A DNA stretch of 64,000 nt from Spartobacteria bacterium (GTDB lineage: Bacteria; Verrucomicrobiota; Verrucomicrobiia; Chthoniobacterales; UBA10450). Shown in pieces: positions 15,462 through 24,884 of this stretch. The stretch lies in the NCBI GenBank assembly GCA_003134765.1, contig PLCM01000003.1:1-64000 (forward strand), given 5' to 3'. Positions within the stretch are counted from its first letter, which is position 1; every line of letters starts with the position of its first letter. The notes under the pieces were generated by a model, which saw only the letters and a list, made by a program, of their open reading frames with translations, did not search any database and was not told the DNA's origin. The position numbers were made by a program, and so were the translations under genes.

Positions 15462-17897
15462 GTGAAAATATCAGAAAACGAATTATTCACCGCTGCCCAG
15501 ATCAGCGCTGCGCTTCAGCGCCCTAAAAGAAGTATTTTGAAAATACTCGAACGAATCCCGGTGACTCAAACAAAGATGGTTAGCGGCAATGCGACGAGAG
15601 CATGGTCAAGGACCAATCTTCCGCAAGAGATCCTTGTTGCGGCACACGATGTCGCCTCAAGACGACAAATCAGCGTTGATTTGCTCCTCGCGTCCTCACC
15701 GCCGCTATGGCGACCAGAGTGCCAACTGCGCGATCTTCGCGAAGACGCAGTCGATCGAGCTTCGTTGCTCCAGCGCGCCCTGGCGCCATTCTTGAAGGCG
15801 AGTTCGAATCATCAATTCCAAACTCGGGCTGATTTCGAAACCGCTGGGGTGGAAGAGTATCGGCGAGTTTTCGGTCACAAGGTGACGTCACGGCATTGGC
15901 GACGACTTTTCAGGAGAACCCTAGAACGCGATGGCGGAGCCCAGAACTGGATGCGACTACAGATTTATCTCGACGAATCACCAGCCCGGCGGGTCAAAAC
16001 ACTGGTTCCGTTTGCAGGAATCGCGCTGCGGCCATTGCAGGAATTGATCGCTGCATTCAAAAATCCGAGCACTCCGACCGATTTGGAAATGGACTGTCTC
16101 TGGGTCTACGCATTCGAGCACTGTGAACGCGAGACCGAGCGTACCGGGAAATCAAGAGCGGTGAAGCGTTCGACTTTGAAGTTCCTTTGCGATAATGCGC
16201 CATTCCTCGGCAAGTCACCCAAAGGAATCAAGCTTCAGTTCGATCGGAAACTGAAGCGGTGGATCGAAGGGGGTCGCGTGCCCGCCGCCATCGCTGATGG
16301 ACGAAAGCAAAACGGAGGACGGCCCGCGCCAAAATTCTCTGAAGAAGAAGAGCACGCTCTGATCGCTAAAGCCCTTCGCTCTGGAGGCGGCGTCGCTCGG
16401 GCCTGGCGGGAATGCCGGAATAATGGCGTTCTAAATGCACGCGTGTCACAACACTATACTTCGACTCCAGCGAGCAAATCGTATGTGCCAGCCCGCGTTC
16501 GCGGATTGATCGCGAACAAGACGAAAATTCTTCGCGATCATCATCACGGACCGCGCCAAGCCAAATTGAATGGAGCATTCGTAAACCGCGATCCATCGAC
16601 ATTCCACAGCGGCGACTGGTTTCAGGCGGACGATGTGACCCTGCCAAATTACTACTACACCGAGAACGAAGACGGCTTTTCGGTTCTGCGTGGTCAATTC
16701 CTGGCGATGTGCGATGTCCGCACCACATTCATTCTTGGCTACGTACTGATCCCGCAGCGCAATTACACCGCGCACCACATCCGCAATCTAACAACAATCG
16801 TCGCGGATGTTCACGGGCTCCCACGGAAGGGCTTTTATTACGAGAATGGAATGTGGCGAAACGCGCGGCTGCTTCACGGTCGGCGGGATGAAATCAACTG
16901 GCACCAGACTGAAATGGGTTTGCGTGGCCTGGGACTTCAGTTTCGACATGCCAGGCTGCCGCGCGGCAAAGTCATCGAGCGCGTCTTTGGGCTGCTCCAG
17001 AACTATCTGGAGGGCGAACCCGGCTACGCGGGCCGGGATGAGCGACACGACCGCTTCGAGCGCGTGCAGCAACAGATCTCCCTCGTACGACGAGGCAAGG
17101 CTGAGCCTTCTGAATTCTTTTTGTCGGAAACGGAATACTTACGCCGCCTGGACGTAATCGTCGAGCGGTACAACAACGAGCGGCAAGAGGGGAAATACTG
17201 CCCGAATCTTTCCCCCAAGGAAGCGTTTGAGAAGTTTTACGGCGACGAACCACGCATTCGGCTCGGAAGTTCATCACGCCATTTACTCGCCAGTCACAAG
17301 ATGCGAGTTCGATCCGGTCGTAACGGGATCAGCTTCAGGTTCGGAAAAGAACAGTTCACCTACAAGAGCTGGAAGACCGGCGAGCTCGTTGGAGAGGAAC
17401 TGATCGCGTGGTTCAACGTCGAGAACCCGTCGATGATTTCGGTAACGAATTTGAAAGAAGATGCCCGGACCCTCTTCAGCGTAGAAAGGGAGATCAGCGT
17501 CCCTGGAATGGACGCGCCCCCTGAAGTGCTGGAGGCGGCCCTGGCGCAGAACGAAGCGCACGAGGCGTATCGCAAAGCGCTTTACCGAGCGGTCTCGCAA
17601 AATTTCTCCACCGGTTTCGCGGGGCGAATGTTTCGCCAGAACCTGATCGATCGGAAAACTGCTGAGATCGGTAACGCAATGTCAAAGGAGCACGAGAGGA
17701 TTACCCGGGACCGGACCGCAAAGAGGAGACGCTCGGCCGCCATCGAGCGGAAAGCAGCGCAGCTGGGAATTGCTCCAGGGGTGATGAGTCGTCGGCCTGG
17801 AGCAGAAGAGGGGCTTGAACAGATGACTGAAGCGATGCGCAATCTCGGCCTTTTGGAAACAGGGCAGGGGATAGAAGAAGACGAGAAGCGAGAATGA
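15462..17897 (+). CDS. Mu/TnsB-like DDE transposase
   Basis: An 811-residue integrase-type transposase. An N-terminal winged-helix DNA-binding part starts ISENELFTAAQISAALQRPK, like MuA. The RNase H-fold core contains WFQADDVTLP (Asp390), FYYENGMWRNAR (Glu461) and RGKVIERVFGLLQNY (Glu506). The spacing matches MuA D269/D336/E392, but the second acidic residue is Glu, not Asp. A beta-barrel and a basic C-terminus follow; the C-terminus may contact the ATPase. I prefer GTG 15462, just after TATAGT; the longest frame opens at TTG 15429. It overlaps the ATPase gene by 4 bases (ATGA). Confidence 0.85.
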   Translation: MKISENELFTAAQISAALQRPKRSILKILERIPVTQTKMVSGNATRAWSRTNLPQEILVAAHDVASRRQISVDLLLASSPPLWRPECQLRDLREDAVDRASLLQRALAPFLKASSNHQFQTRADFETAGVEEYRRVFGHKVTSRHWRRLFRRTLERDGGAQNWMRLQIYLDESPARRVKTLVPFAGIALRPLQELIAAFKNPSTPTDLEMDCLWVYAFEHCERETERTGKSRAVKRSTLKFLCDNAPFLGKSPKGIKLQFDRKLKRWIEGGRVPAAIADGRKQNGGRPAPKFSEEEEHALIAKALRSGGGVARAWRECRNNGVLNARVSQHYTSTPASKSYVPARVRGLIANKTKILRDHHHGPRQAKLNGAFVNRDPSTFHSGDWFQADDVTLPNYYYTENEDGFSVLRGQFLAMCDVRTTFILGYVLIPQRNYTAHHIRNLTTIVADVHGLPRKGFYYENGMWRNARLLHGRRDEINWHQTEMGLRGLGLQFRHARLPRGKVIERVFGLLQNYLEGEPGYAGRDERHDRFERVQQQISLVRRGKAEPSEFFLSETEYLRRLDVIVERYNNERQEGKYCPNLSPKEAFEKFYGDEPRIRLGSSSRHLLASHKMRVRSGRNGISFRFGKEQFTYKSWKTGELVGEELIAWFNVENPSMISVTNLKEDARTLFSVEREISVPGMDAPPEVLEAALAQNEAHEAYRKALYRAVSQNFSTGFAGRMFRQNLIDRKTAEIGNAMSKEHERITRDRTAKRRRSAAIERKAAQLGIAPGVMSRRPGAEEGLEQMTEAMRNLGLLETGQGIEEDEKRE

Positions 17898-19207
17898 GCA
17901 CGCGCCACGCAGAGGAGGGAGCACCGATTTCGCACGAGCGCTACATGAGTAGCCCGGAGTTTGCTGCCATGCGGGGTATTCCAGGGACAGCGGTCGCCGC
18001 GAAAGCACAGCTCTATTCCAGCGCACGCAAGCGCAGCTTGCTGTTTTTTCTCCAGTCGCTGTCTCTGAAGGATGGCGGCCTGCGACAAATCGCCGGGACT
18101 CTGAAGTTTCCCGGGCAAAACGAAGAGGAGATAGCCAGTTTTCTCGTGGAGCTCTGCATTAATCCGAAGTTCGTTATCCAGTTTGCGGCTGAATCCTCGG
18201 TGAAAAAATCTTCACTCCCTCTCTGCACAGAAATATCTGAAGCCGTCCACAAATATCAGGACGCCTACGAGGCCCGGGTAAAAGAGGAGTTCGTCCAAAC
18301 GACGATCGGAAAGGAAATTTTTGAAACGCTCGACCATGGCCTTGGCATCGGGAAAATGGTGGTGATCGAAGGAGAATCCGGGAGTGGCAAGACAACTGCC
18401 GTGGAGGCGTGGTGTGCTGCGCATCAAGGGGAGGTTCGGTGCGTGAGCCTCAGCGGGATCACCCACAAGACTGGTTTCTTTCAGAAATTGGCCACCGCCA
18501 TCGGTTTAGCCGCGTCGAAACGCAAAGCAACCGACATGCAAGTCAAAGTGGAAGACTTCTTTCGCAAGACTCGCCTCATGCTTGTGATCGACGAAGCGCA
18601 TTACCTTTTCCCTCAGCATCAGCGAAGCCATTCCAGTCCGGAACTGGTCGATTGGGTAAACACGGCGCTGGTCAATCAGCGGGTCCCCGTCGCGCTGATC
18701 TGCACGGACCAGTTTGCGAAACTGAAAGCTCGCGTCGAGAAACGCACCGGCTGGACGAGTGAACAGCTCGAGCACCGGGTCAAAAGATATACAAAATTAC
18801 CCAGCTCTCCCACAAAGGAGGATTTGGAAGCAGTTGCCACCAGATTACTGGCCGCGCGATGGAATGCCTCCGAGCGACGATGGAATGTCGCGGGCCCCGC
18901 GCCTTGTGCGAACTTCATTCAACTCGTCGTGGGATATGCGCTCACGTGCAAAATGTCGCTTCCTGCCGTGTCCGACGCGATTGAGGAAGCCCGCTATCAA
19001 GCGCAGAGAAACGGCCGAACTCAACTGGCCGCGGCGGATCTTCGCAACGCTGTAATGGACTTTAGAATTCCATCCGATGCGGCCCTGCAGCGGGTTTTTG
19101 AAAATCCAGCACGCTGCCGAATCGAGAGATCTGACCGTGTATTCGCGTCCGCTGGGGCCGTGCAATTGCACGAAGCCTGCGGCGCCGTTGCAAACATTGA
19201 TCGCTAA
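17894..19207 (+). CDS. TnsC/MuB-like AAA+ transposition ATPase
   Basis: A 437-residue AAA+ ATPase. Walker A is GESGSGKTT (Gly160-Thr168) and Walker B is LMLVIDEAH (Asp233-Glu234). A sensor-type ICTDQF (Cys-Thr-Asp) strand and an arginine-rich helix (RVEKRTGWTSEQLEHRVKRY) follow. TnsC and MuB form ATP-dependent filaments on DNA, choose targets and activate the transposase. The ~150-residue N-terminal extension is not recognised. Coupled to the transposase by ATGA. No TniQ/TnsD gene follows, so how it would be recruited to a target is open. Confidence 0.85.
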   Translation: MSTRHAEEGAPISHERYMSSPEFAAMRGIPGTAVAAKAQLYSSARKRSLLFFLQSLSLKDGGLRQIAGTLKFPGQNEEEIASFLVELCINPKFVIQFAAESSVKKSSLPLCTEISEAVHKYQDAYEARVKEEFVQTTIGKEIFETLDHGLGIGKMVVIEGESGSGKTTAVEAWCAAHQGEVRCVSLSGITHKTGFFQKLATAIGLAASKRKATDMQVKVEDFFRKTRLMLVIDEAHYLFPQHQRSHSSPELVDWVNTALVNQRVPVALICTDQFAKLKARVEKRTGWTSEQLEHRVKRYTKLPSSPTKEDLEAVATRLLAARWNASERRWNVAGPAPCANFIQLVVGYALTCKMSLPAVSDAIEEARYQAQRNGRTQLAAADLRNAVMDFRIPSDAALQRVFENPARCRIERSDRVFASAGAVQLHEACGAVANIDR

Positions 19208-19648
19208 TCGTAGCACGCAAAGAACGCGCGTTTGCGGTTGGTTACCCGAGATGACACCGCGTCTTTAAAAGGGTGTGGCTTTACCTTGCAAGACGCAATT
19301 GGTTACTCTCTTGCTGCCCTGCTCTCATTGATGCAGATAACTTTCCGCGGCGAACCGCGGCCGGTCAATCGAACCCCAAAACGCGCGCTTTCGATCACCG
19401 AAACGGCTGCGAACCACGGCCATTGGGATTGACTCCTGACAAAATGACAGCCATCGTTTTGATGGTGGAGCATCCCGTTCTGTCACGCCACGGCCGGACG
19501 GACATGGGAAATTTCGCGATTGCATGACCAGACTGGCCGCTTGTGCTGCGATGGGTAAAGGGCGAATCTCCATTTACCGATGGCGCTAATCGAGTGAAGA
19601 ACCGTTAACAAAAGAGGAGCAAATAGCGGCTGAGCCATTCTTCGATCC
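19208..19648. other. Spacer between transposition module and cargo
   Basis: 441 bases without a credible gene on either strand. I searched for a right-end copy of the TGTACC terminal repeat here and saw none, which argues that the element continues into the cargo. AGAGGAG at 19613-19619 lies too far from the next start to be decisive. Confidence 0.5.
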
Positions 19649-20635
19649 GTGAAGCCAATTCCTTGGACAGGAGAACGTTTGGTACGCACATGTCACCGCC
19701 CTCTGGTGATCGAGCATTTACATCGATATGCCCTGGCATGCGGCATCGTCAAAACGAAACGGGTGCTAGATATAGCGTGCGGAGAAGGGTTCGGTAGCAG
19801 ACTATTGGCGTCGTCGGCGTCACTCGTTTTGGGTATCGACAATAACGGCGAGATTATCGAACAGGCAAGGGAACAATATCGGTGCGACAACCTAAGTTTT
19901 CGTCACGGATTTGCTGAAGCGATCCCGTGTTGTGACCAAAGTTTTGACGTGGTCATTAGTTTCGACACTCTTGAACATCTCTCTGAACACGAACGTTTCG
20001 TCGCGGAAGTTAAGCGAGTACTAGTGCCCCAAGGATTGCTCCTTATTTCCACTCCGAACAAGTCGGAATATGACGCCAGCATTTCGATGCCGAATCCGTT
20101 TCATCGTCGCGAACTTGAACACGACGAGTTTACGGCGCTGCTGCAAAATCATTTTAAGCATGTTTTGCCTGCCAAGCAGCGGCTTGTTGCCGGATCCTGG
20201 ATCGCGCCGGACACCGTTCGCACTGCGACGGCCACATGGGACGGATCTTTTGATTCAGTGACGGCTCAACCCGGGGTCAACCGCGGGATGTATTCCATCG
20301 CCGTGTGCTCTGATCACAAAATCCCACCGATGACCTTTGGTGTCTTCGACAACTTTGTTGAGAGTTCGGCGATCTGGGAGCTCCTTGATTGCTACGGTTC
20401 AGTTGCTGACTTGCTTCAGGCGGTTAAGAGCCCGTCACAGATAGGCAACGGAAGTGTCCCGGATTCACGGCCCTCAATGCGGATACGTCAGTTGGAACTC
20501 GACCTCCAGCTCGCGATGTCGCAGCGCGACCAGCTTGGCGAATTGGTTCGCACGTTGTTGGATGAGCTTTCGAAGCACCGTGCGGTAAACACCATCTTGC
20601 GAACGCGTGCCCTTGCCCACGAGAATGGAGGCTAA
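19649..20635 (+). CDS. Class I SAM-dependent methyltransferase
   Basis: A 328-residue methyltransferase. Motif I is VLDIACGEGFGSRLLA (residues ~39-54), followed by the acidic strand end GIDNNGE, motif II FDVVISFDTLEHL and motif III VPQGLLLISTPN. The opening IPWTGERLV is typical of methyltransferases in O-antigen and capsule clusters, where they modify or cap glycans. A C-terminal helix (QLELDLQLAMSQRDQLGELV) looks coiled-coil. GTG start. Its stop overlaps the convergent sulfotransferase stop. The acceptor is unknown. Confidence 0.85.
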   Translation: MKPIPWTGERLVRTCHRPLVIEHLHRYALACGIVKTKRVLDIACGEGFGSRLLASSASLVLGIDNNGEIIEQAREQYRCDNLSFRHGFAEAIPCCDQSFDVVISFDTLEHLSEHERFVAEVKRVLVPQGLLLISTPNKSEYDASISMPNPFHRRELEHDEFTALLQNHFKHVLPAKQRLVAGSWIAPDTVRTATATWDGSFDSVTAQPGVNRGMYSIAVCSDHKIPPMTFGVFDNFVESSAIWELLDCYGSVADLLQAVKSPSQIGNGSVPDSRPSMRIRQLELDLQLAMSQRDQLGELVRTLLDELSKHRAVNTILRTRALAHENGG

Positions 20636-21468
20636 CACCGCCTGGTTTGCATCGACCATTCAGCGGCGGGATCGGTAGTCGCTGCCGCGGAGATGGGGTC
20701 CGCAATCTTTTTCTGAGACGCTAAAATCTCCTCGGTAATGAGCGATCGATAGAGTTCACTGATCTCGATCGGAAGGTTCGACAACGAATCCTGACGAGAT
20801 TGCCGATGGTGACGAGCTTCATTAGACACAATCTGTCGAGCGCACTCGGCGTCAGTCGTCGGGAGGCCCAGAAAATCAAGTATTCGCTCGGCTTCTCGGA
20901 CAGGATCGTCAAAAAAGGCGTCGTAGCGTGTTATGATAGCCCTATGGCCGCTAAGATTGCGGAAAATTGCTTCGTAGTAGGTTCGCCACAGATTCAGACC
21001 AAACATTCTCGAAACTCCGTTACGCGCTGTCAACGAAAGTGCTACCTCCGCCGGGTGCCGCACAATCAAAACGACCGTGAGCTCCGGCAGAAGCTTGGAC
21101 CAGAATGGCAATGTCAGACAGTTTCGGGGATCTTTCCAACCCCAGACCTTAAAGCCCTGAAACTCTCTAATAAGCATTTTAGCATCGTCGACAAGATGTT
21201 GTAGATGGTTGTCAACACAGTCTCGTTCGATCGGACGCTTAGGCGGTAGATCCCAGCCACCCGCTGACTCTGCAAGAATGCCATCGTTAATAGTAACGAA
21301 TTTCAGATTCTCCCAGAAGCCGTCGACATTGTCCGGTTTGGCGGGCATCATGTCCGAATTCTTGCCGAGCTCCACACCGCACCGGAATAGCAAATGCGCG
21401 AGCATAGACGTGCCGGAGCGGTGAACGCCAGTTACGCATACAACTGTTTGAGAAGATTGTTCTGGCAT
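20632..21468 (-). CDS. Sulfotransferase family protein
   Basis: A 278-residue P-loop sulfotransferase-like protein. The 5'-phosphosulfate loop is VTGVHRSGTSMLAHLLF (residues ~11-27) and the 3'-phosphate segment is VVLIVRHPAEVALSL with an Arg-His-Pro core. Such enzymes move sulfate from PAPS to sugars or lipids; here the glycan context suggests a polysaccharide substrate. It is the last gene of a minus-strand run (coiled-coil protein, GT2, sulfotransferase), 45 bases after the GT2 stop. Confidence 0.85.
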   Translation of the reverse strand: MPEQSSQTVVCVTGVHRSGTSMLAHLLFRCGVELGKNSDMMPAKPDNVDGFWENLKFVTINDGILAESAGGWDLPPKRPIERDCVDNHLQHLVDDAKMLIREFQGFKVWGWKDPRNCLTLPFWSKLLPELTVVLIVRHPAEVALSLTARNGVSRMFGLNLWRTYYEAIFRNLSGHRAIITRYDAFFDDPVREAERILDFLGLPTTDAECARQIVSNEARHHRQSRQDSLSNLPIEISELYRSLITEEILASQKKIADPISAAATTDPAAEWSMQTRRC

Positions 21469-21513
21469 ACAAATACTCTCGTAAAGTGCGTGGAATACTC
21501 GGCGAACCTAGTC

Positions 21514-23355
21514 TTAGACGTTTGACAGCCGAACCACAGTCCAATTTTCCGAAGAGAAGCCATTTAAGGGACTCCTTGGCCGGATTGAACAAAAGATAAC
21601 TAACGAGAAGCTCTCCCCTTCGGTGGCAAGAAAGGCGGAAGCGTCGATTGTCCGGGATTTTTCAATACATTGGACACCTATTCCCTGCAGAAATTTGACG
21701 ATTGACGGAGACATCTTGCCAATTGACACATAAGTAGCAAAAAAGCCCAAATCCACGACCAACCGGCACAACCATAACCGGCGGGGGAGACGCGATGTGT
21801 CCGTTTTGTGGTGCGAGCGAGCGATTATTAAGGCACGATGGCCCCGGGATTCACCGCGTGCCGATGCAGCGATCAACGTCTGAAGCGCCGGACGAAGACG
21901 AAGCGTTCTTCGCCAACGGTTATAAAATGCCTTCTGATTGACCAGGATTTTTGCCAGGCGTCCAGGCTGAGCACTGGCGCCTTCGTGGTGCAGGACGACT
22001 GAGTCTGGCTGGTAGTATGCCTTACGCCCGATCTCACGAATTCGAAATGCGAGGTCCACATCCTCGTAATAGCCCGGAGAAAAACGGGGATCAAACCCGC
22101 CCAGCCCGTCAAAGACCGCCTTCGGCACTAGAAGACACGCTCCCGAAACATAATTTGTTTCGCGTAGAAAATTGAATTGGGGCTCCGAGGGATCGCCTAG
22201 CTGTCCGTAACGGTGTGAGAAAGCGTCACGACACATACTGGCACCCGCCTCCTGCAGTCTACCGTCTGGATAAAGAAACTTCGGGCCGACAATGCCGGCG
22301 TCAGCCTGCTGAGAAAAAACCCGCAAAAGGGGGGCAAGCCAGTTTGAAGTCACCGCAGTGTCGTTATTCAGAAACAGAAGATATCTGCCTCGTGCTACTC
22401 CGGCACCGCTGTTACAGGCACAAAGAAAGCCTTTATTTTCCTGGGTCAGAAGCCGGATACCGCGAATTCTCGCGACGCAATTGTTCGTGTGCTCGTCGGA
22501 GCCGTCATCGACGACAATGACTTCGCATTTATGATCGATTGTATTTTTCTTAAGTGCCTCTAGGCAGCTTAATGTGAGGCCGACATTGTTATATATCGGA
22601 ATAATGATTGATACCGTTGGATTCTCTGATCTCTTGAAACGTATTCGGGCGGCTCTTCGGCGATCTTCGCTATCACGACCAGGTGTTAGGGCAACATGTG
22701 GTTTGGTAGCATCTTTAAGCCAATGCGAGGAAACTAGACTACCTGATTCCAAGCGCGCGACGAGTCGCTTGCAGCTTACTGGATAGGGGAGCTGCTGCTT
22801 ACAGGCAAAGCGATAGATCGGATCAGTGTCGAAATGCGGAATGGCTTCCGCTTCTTGATTGGTATGCAGCACACATTCGAGAGATTCGTATTCGCTCTCG
22901 AGCCAGAGGTTCGCGATGGGAAACTGCGGATGTGAAACCCAACCTGTAAATTCTTTGCATTTGTGTTGCCCTTCCTTTATTTCATCTATCCCTGCCAAGA
23001 GTGGGGCGAGGCCCCCGCATAGTGGGAGCGAACGAACAACACTCCACGTCCCATTGGTGGACATTTGCAGATCTGCCTCGTGAAACCCCGCCGGACACCA
23101 ACTCTTGAGCGAAAAACCACAGGAAGCTGCCTGTGGTAGATGAGGAAAGGCTTGTGCAACATCGGGCCGGGCCAATCGGTTCTGACAACCGAATATTTGA
23201 TCGCCGACCACGACTCGCACACTAGGCGGCTCAGGGTGCGACTCCACAAAGCACCACCCCGACAATTCGAGGAATCCATTCGCGACATAAAGAGACGCGC
23301 TGCCGTCAAAACCCGCATGGCAGTTAAACCCGGTAGGCGTGTTATGGGTCTTCAT
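21514..23355 (-). CDS. Family 2 glycosyltransferase, multidomain, probably truncated at the C-terminus
   Basis: 613 residues. The first ~230 form a beta-rich region with two similar modules (LELSGWCFVESHPEPPSVRV; CKEFTGWVSHPQFPIANLWL). A GT2 domain follows: TVSIIIPIYNNVGLTLSCLE, VIVVDDGSD, FLNNDTAVTSNWL, and GYYEDVDLAFRIRE with the general-base region. The last ~100 residues (RALIIARSHHKTDTSRL..., VDLGFFATYVS) look like the opening of a second glycosyltransferase domain that stops early. Related proteins are often over 1000 residues. Likely builds a surface glycan (rhamnan or O-antigen type). Confidence 0.85.
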   Translation of the reverse strand: MKTHNTPTGFNCHAGFDGSASLYVANGFLELSGWCFVESHPEPPSVRVVVGDQIFGCQNRLARPDVAQAFPHLPQAASCGFSLKSWCPAGFHEADLQMSTNGTWSVVRSLPLCGGLAPLLAGIDEIKEGQHKCKEFTGWVSHPQFPIANLWLESEYESLECVLHTNQEAEAIPHFDTDPIYRFACKQQLPYPVSCKRLVARLESGSLVSSHWLKDATKPHVALTPGRDSEDRRRAARIRFKRSENPTVSIIIPIYNNVGLTLSCLEALKKNTIDHKCEVIVVDDGSDEHTNNCVARIRGIRLLTQENKGFLCACNSGAGVARGRYLLFLNNDTAVTSNWLAPLLRVFSQQADAGIVGPKFLYPDGRLQEAGASMCRDAFSHRYGQLGDPSEPQFNFLRETNYVSGACLLVPKAVFDGLGGFDPRFSPGYYEDVDLAFRIREIGRKAYYQPDSVVLHHEGASAQPGRLAKILVNQKAFYNRWRRTLRLRPALQTLIAASARGESRGHRALIIARSHHKTDTSRLPRRLWLCRLVVDLGFFATYVSIGKMSPSIVKFLQGIGVQCIEKSRTIDASAFLATEGESFSLVIFCSIRPRSPLNGFSSENWTVVRLSNV

Positions 23356-23426
23356 TCTTTACCGCTAGCGTAGGCAAAGCGGTTTAGGTTGCGGCGGCAA
23401 TGCCACTGGAACGCTCCGCGTTTCTC

Positions 23427-24443
23427 TCACCGACGTGTTACGGGTATCCGGGAATCGAACTCTACACGCAAGAGATGGGCGCCAAGTTTATCAAGCCGGC
23501 GTTGTATGTCTTCAATAGTCGCCGCCTCTAGATCTTTTTCCTGGACGACGTTGTCCAAGAGATCTGCATCGGACCGCATCTTGGCGTCTATACCGGCGAC
23601 TTGTACTTGCAGACGATCAGCCTGCGCCTGGAGTTGTGCCAAGTGTACCGCGATATCTCTTGCCCGGTTTTCCGCCCCCGACTGTGTGAGCGCGATCGTT
23701 TCGTCAGTTTTCTGAAGCGATGTTAGGGACTCCCGCAAATTGTTCTCGCAACTGCGAATTTGCTCTGCAAGAAGGCTCGTTCGATCGTTCAATTGATCCT
23801 TATGCAATCGCGTGGTGGCGTGTAGCTGTGTCAGTTCTTGGTCGATATCACTTATGCGCTCGGCGAGGTGAGTCAGTGATGATACAATTTTCTCCCTAGA
23901 GGCTACGGCTTCCGATAACTCATTCTGACAATCAACGAGCTGCTCGGTAAACGTCTCGGACCGATGTCTTAGGCTAGCCACCTGCGAAAGCATGTCTGTC
24001 TTGAAGGCGCGAAAGAGCGCGACGAATGATGCAATAGTTTGCGCGTCAGCATTTCGGGCCTCGGTTATTTTGGAAATCATGCTCGTCTGGCAGTCAATAC
24101 AGGCAATTAGGTGATTAACCCGATTAGCTAGCCGAGTGTTGGTCTTTGCCAAAACATTTAGAGCTTCGCGCAATAGTTTGTCGTGCGACCGTAATGGCGG
24201 AAAAAGACAGCGAAACCACTTCTTAAAACCGCGGGGTTGGGCCCCTTCCGCTGCCCGCTCCAAAAGCTGCGCGATCTTCTGGTTCGCTGAATCAACCGTC
24301 CGAGGTAGGATGACTGTCGGAAAAGTAATCGCTTCCTCGAGAGCAAAACCGCGCACGTGCTCTTCAGGTTCTAATGCCGGAGAAGGCGGACGGCCGGATT
24401 GACCATTCGCGCCCATCTTAGGGGCTTCTGTCTGGAGTTGCAT
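23427..24443 (-). CDS. Coiled-coil protein of glycan cluster
   Basis: A 338-residue protein I do not assign to a named family. A Pro-rich N-terminus and a short basic aromatic patch (GFKKWFRCLFPPLRSHDKLL) are followed from residue ~90 by almost unbroken heptads (LVDCQNELSEAVASREKIVS, LTHLAERISDIDQELTQLHA, LQAQADRLQVQVAGIDAKMR). Long coiled coils at polysaccharide loci often act as chain-length rulers or scaffolds (as in WbdD); that is only analogy. It is the first gene of the minus-strand run, 71 bases before the GT2. Confidence 0.65.
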   Translation of the reverse strand: MQLQTEAPKMGANGQSGRPPSPALEPEEHVRGFALEEAITFPTVILPRTVDSANQKIAQLLERAAEGAQPRGFKKWFRCLFPPLRSHDKLLREALNVLAKTNTRLANRVNHLIACIDCQTSMISKITEARNADAQTIASFVALFRAFKTDMLSQVASLRHRSETFTEQLVDCQNELSEAVASREKIVSSLTHLAERISDIDQELTQLHATTRLHKDQLNDRTSLLAEQIRSCENNLRESLTSLQKTDETIALTQSGAENRARDIAVHLAQLQAQADRLQVQVAGIDAKMRSDADLLDNVVQEKDLEAATIEDIQRRLDKLGAHLLRVEFDSRIPVTRR

Positions 24444-24884
24444 GTCGTTTAGATCCTGCAGAGCACTCTAACCGGAATTCGAATACAAAGCCTGGCAAGT
24501 GAAATTAAAGAAGAGCGATGCATTCTACGTCAATAATCAAAGAGAGCGAAAGTGCTCTTTGCAACTGATCATTTGCGTTGCCTATCGGTCTTACAGCGCC
24601 ACTGCCCAAATTTATACGAAATGTTTGCCTTCGTCAATATCTTTTCGCAGCAAAAGTAGGGAATATTGGTCATTAATTTTGCGGGGCTTCGTGGTAGGCG
24701 CTCGGAAGCCGCCGCGCTAGGCCATTGGCCCGGCAGAAGTGCCGTGACATCATTCACTTTATCTTGAAAGCTTGAATCCAAGCTTGTAGTTGCCGCATTA
24801 CGGGTAAACGCCGCTTAGAATGAAAGCGTTGACCAACATAAGCGCGTTGCCTAGTAATGCTGGGCGGATCTCCCCGTTTCTAAT
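24444..24884. other. AT-rich divergent spacer in cargo
   Basis: 441 bases between divergent genes, noticeably AT-rich, no credible gene. A short hairpin lies at 24538-24561 (CAAAGAG ... CTCTTTG). Promoters for both flanking genes should lie here but no clear boxes stand out. Confidence 0.45.
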
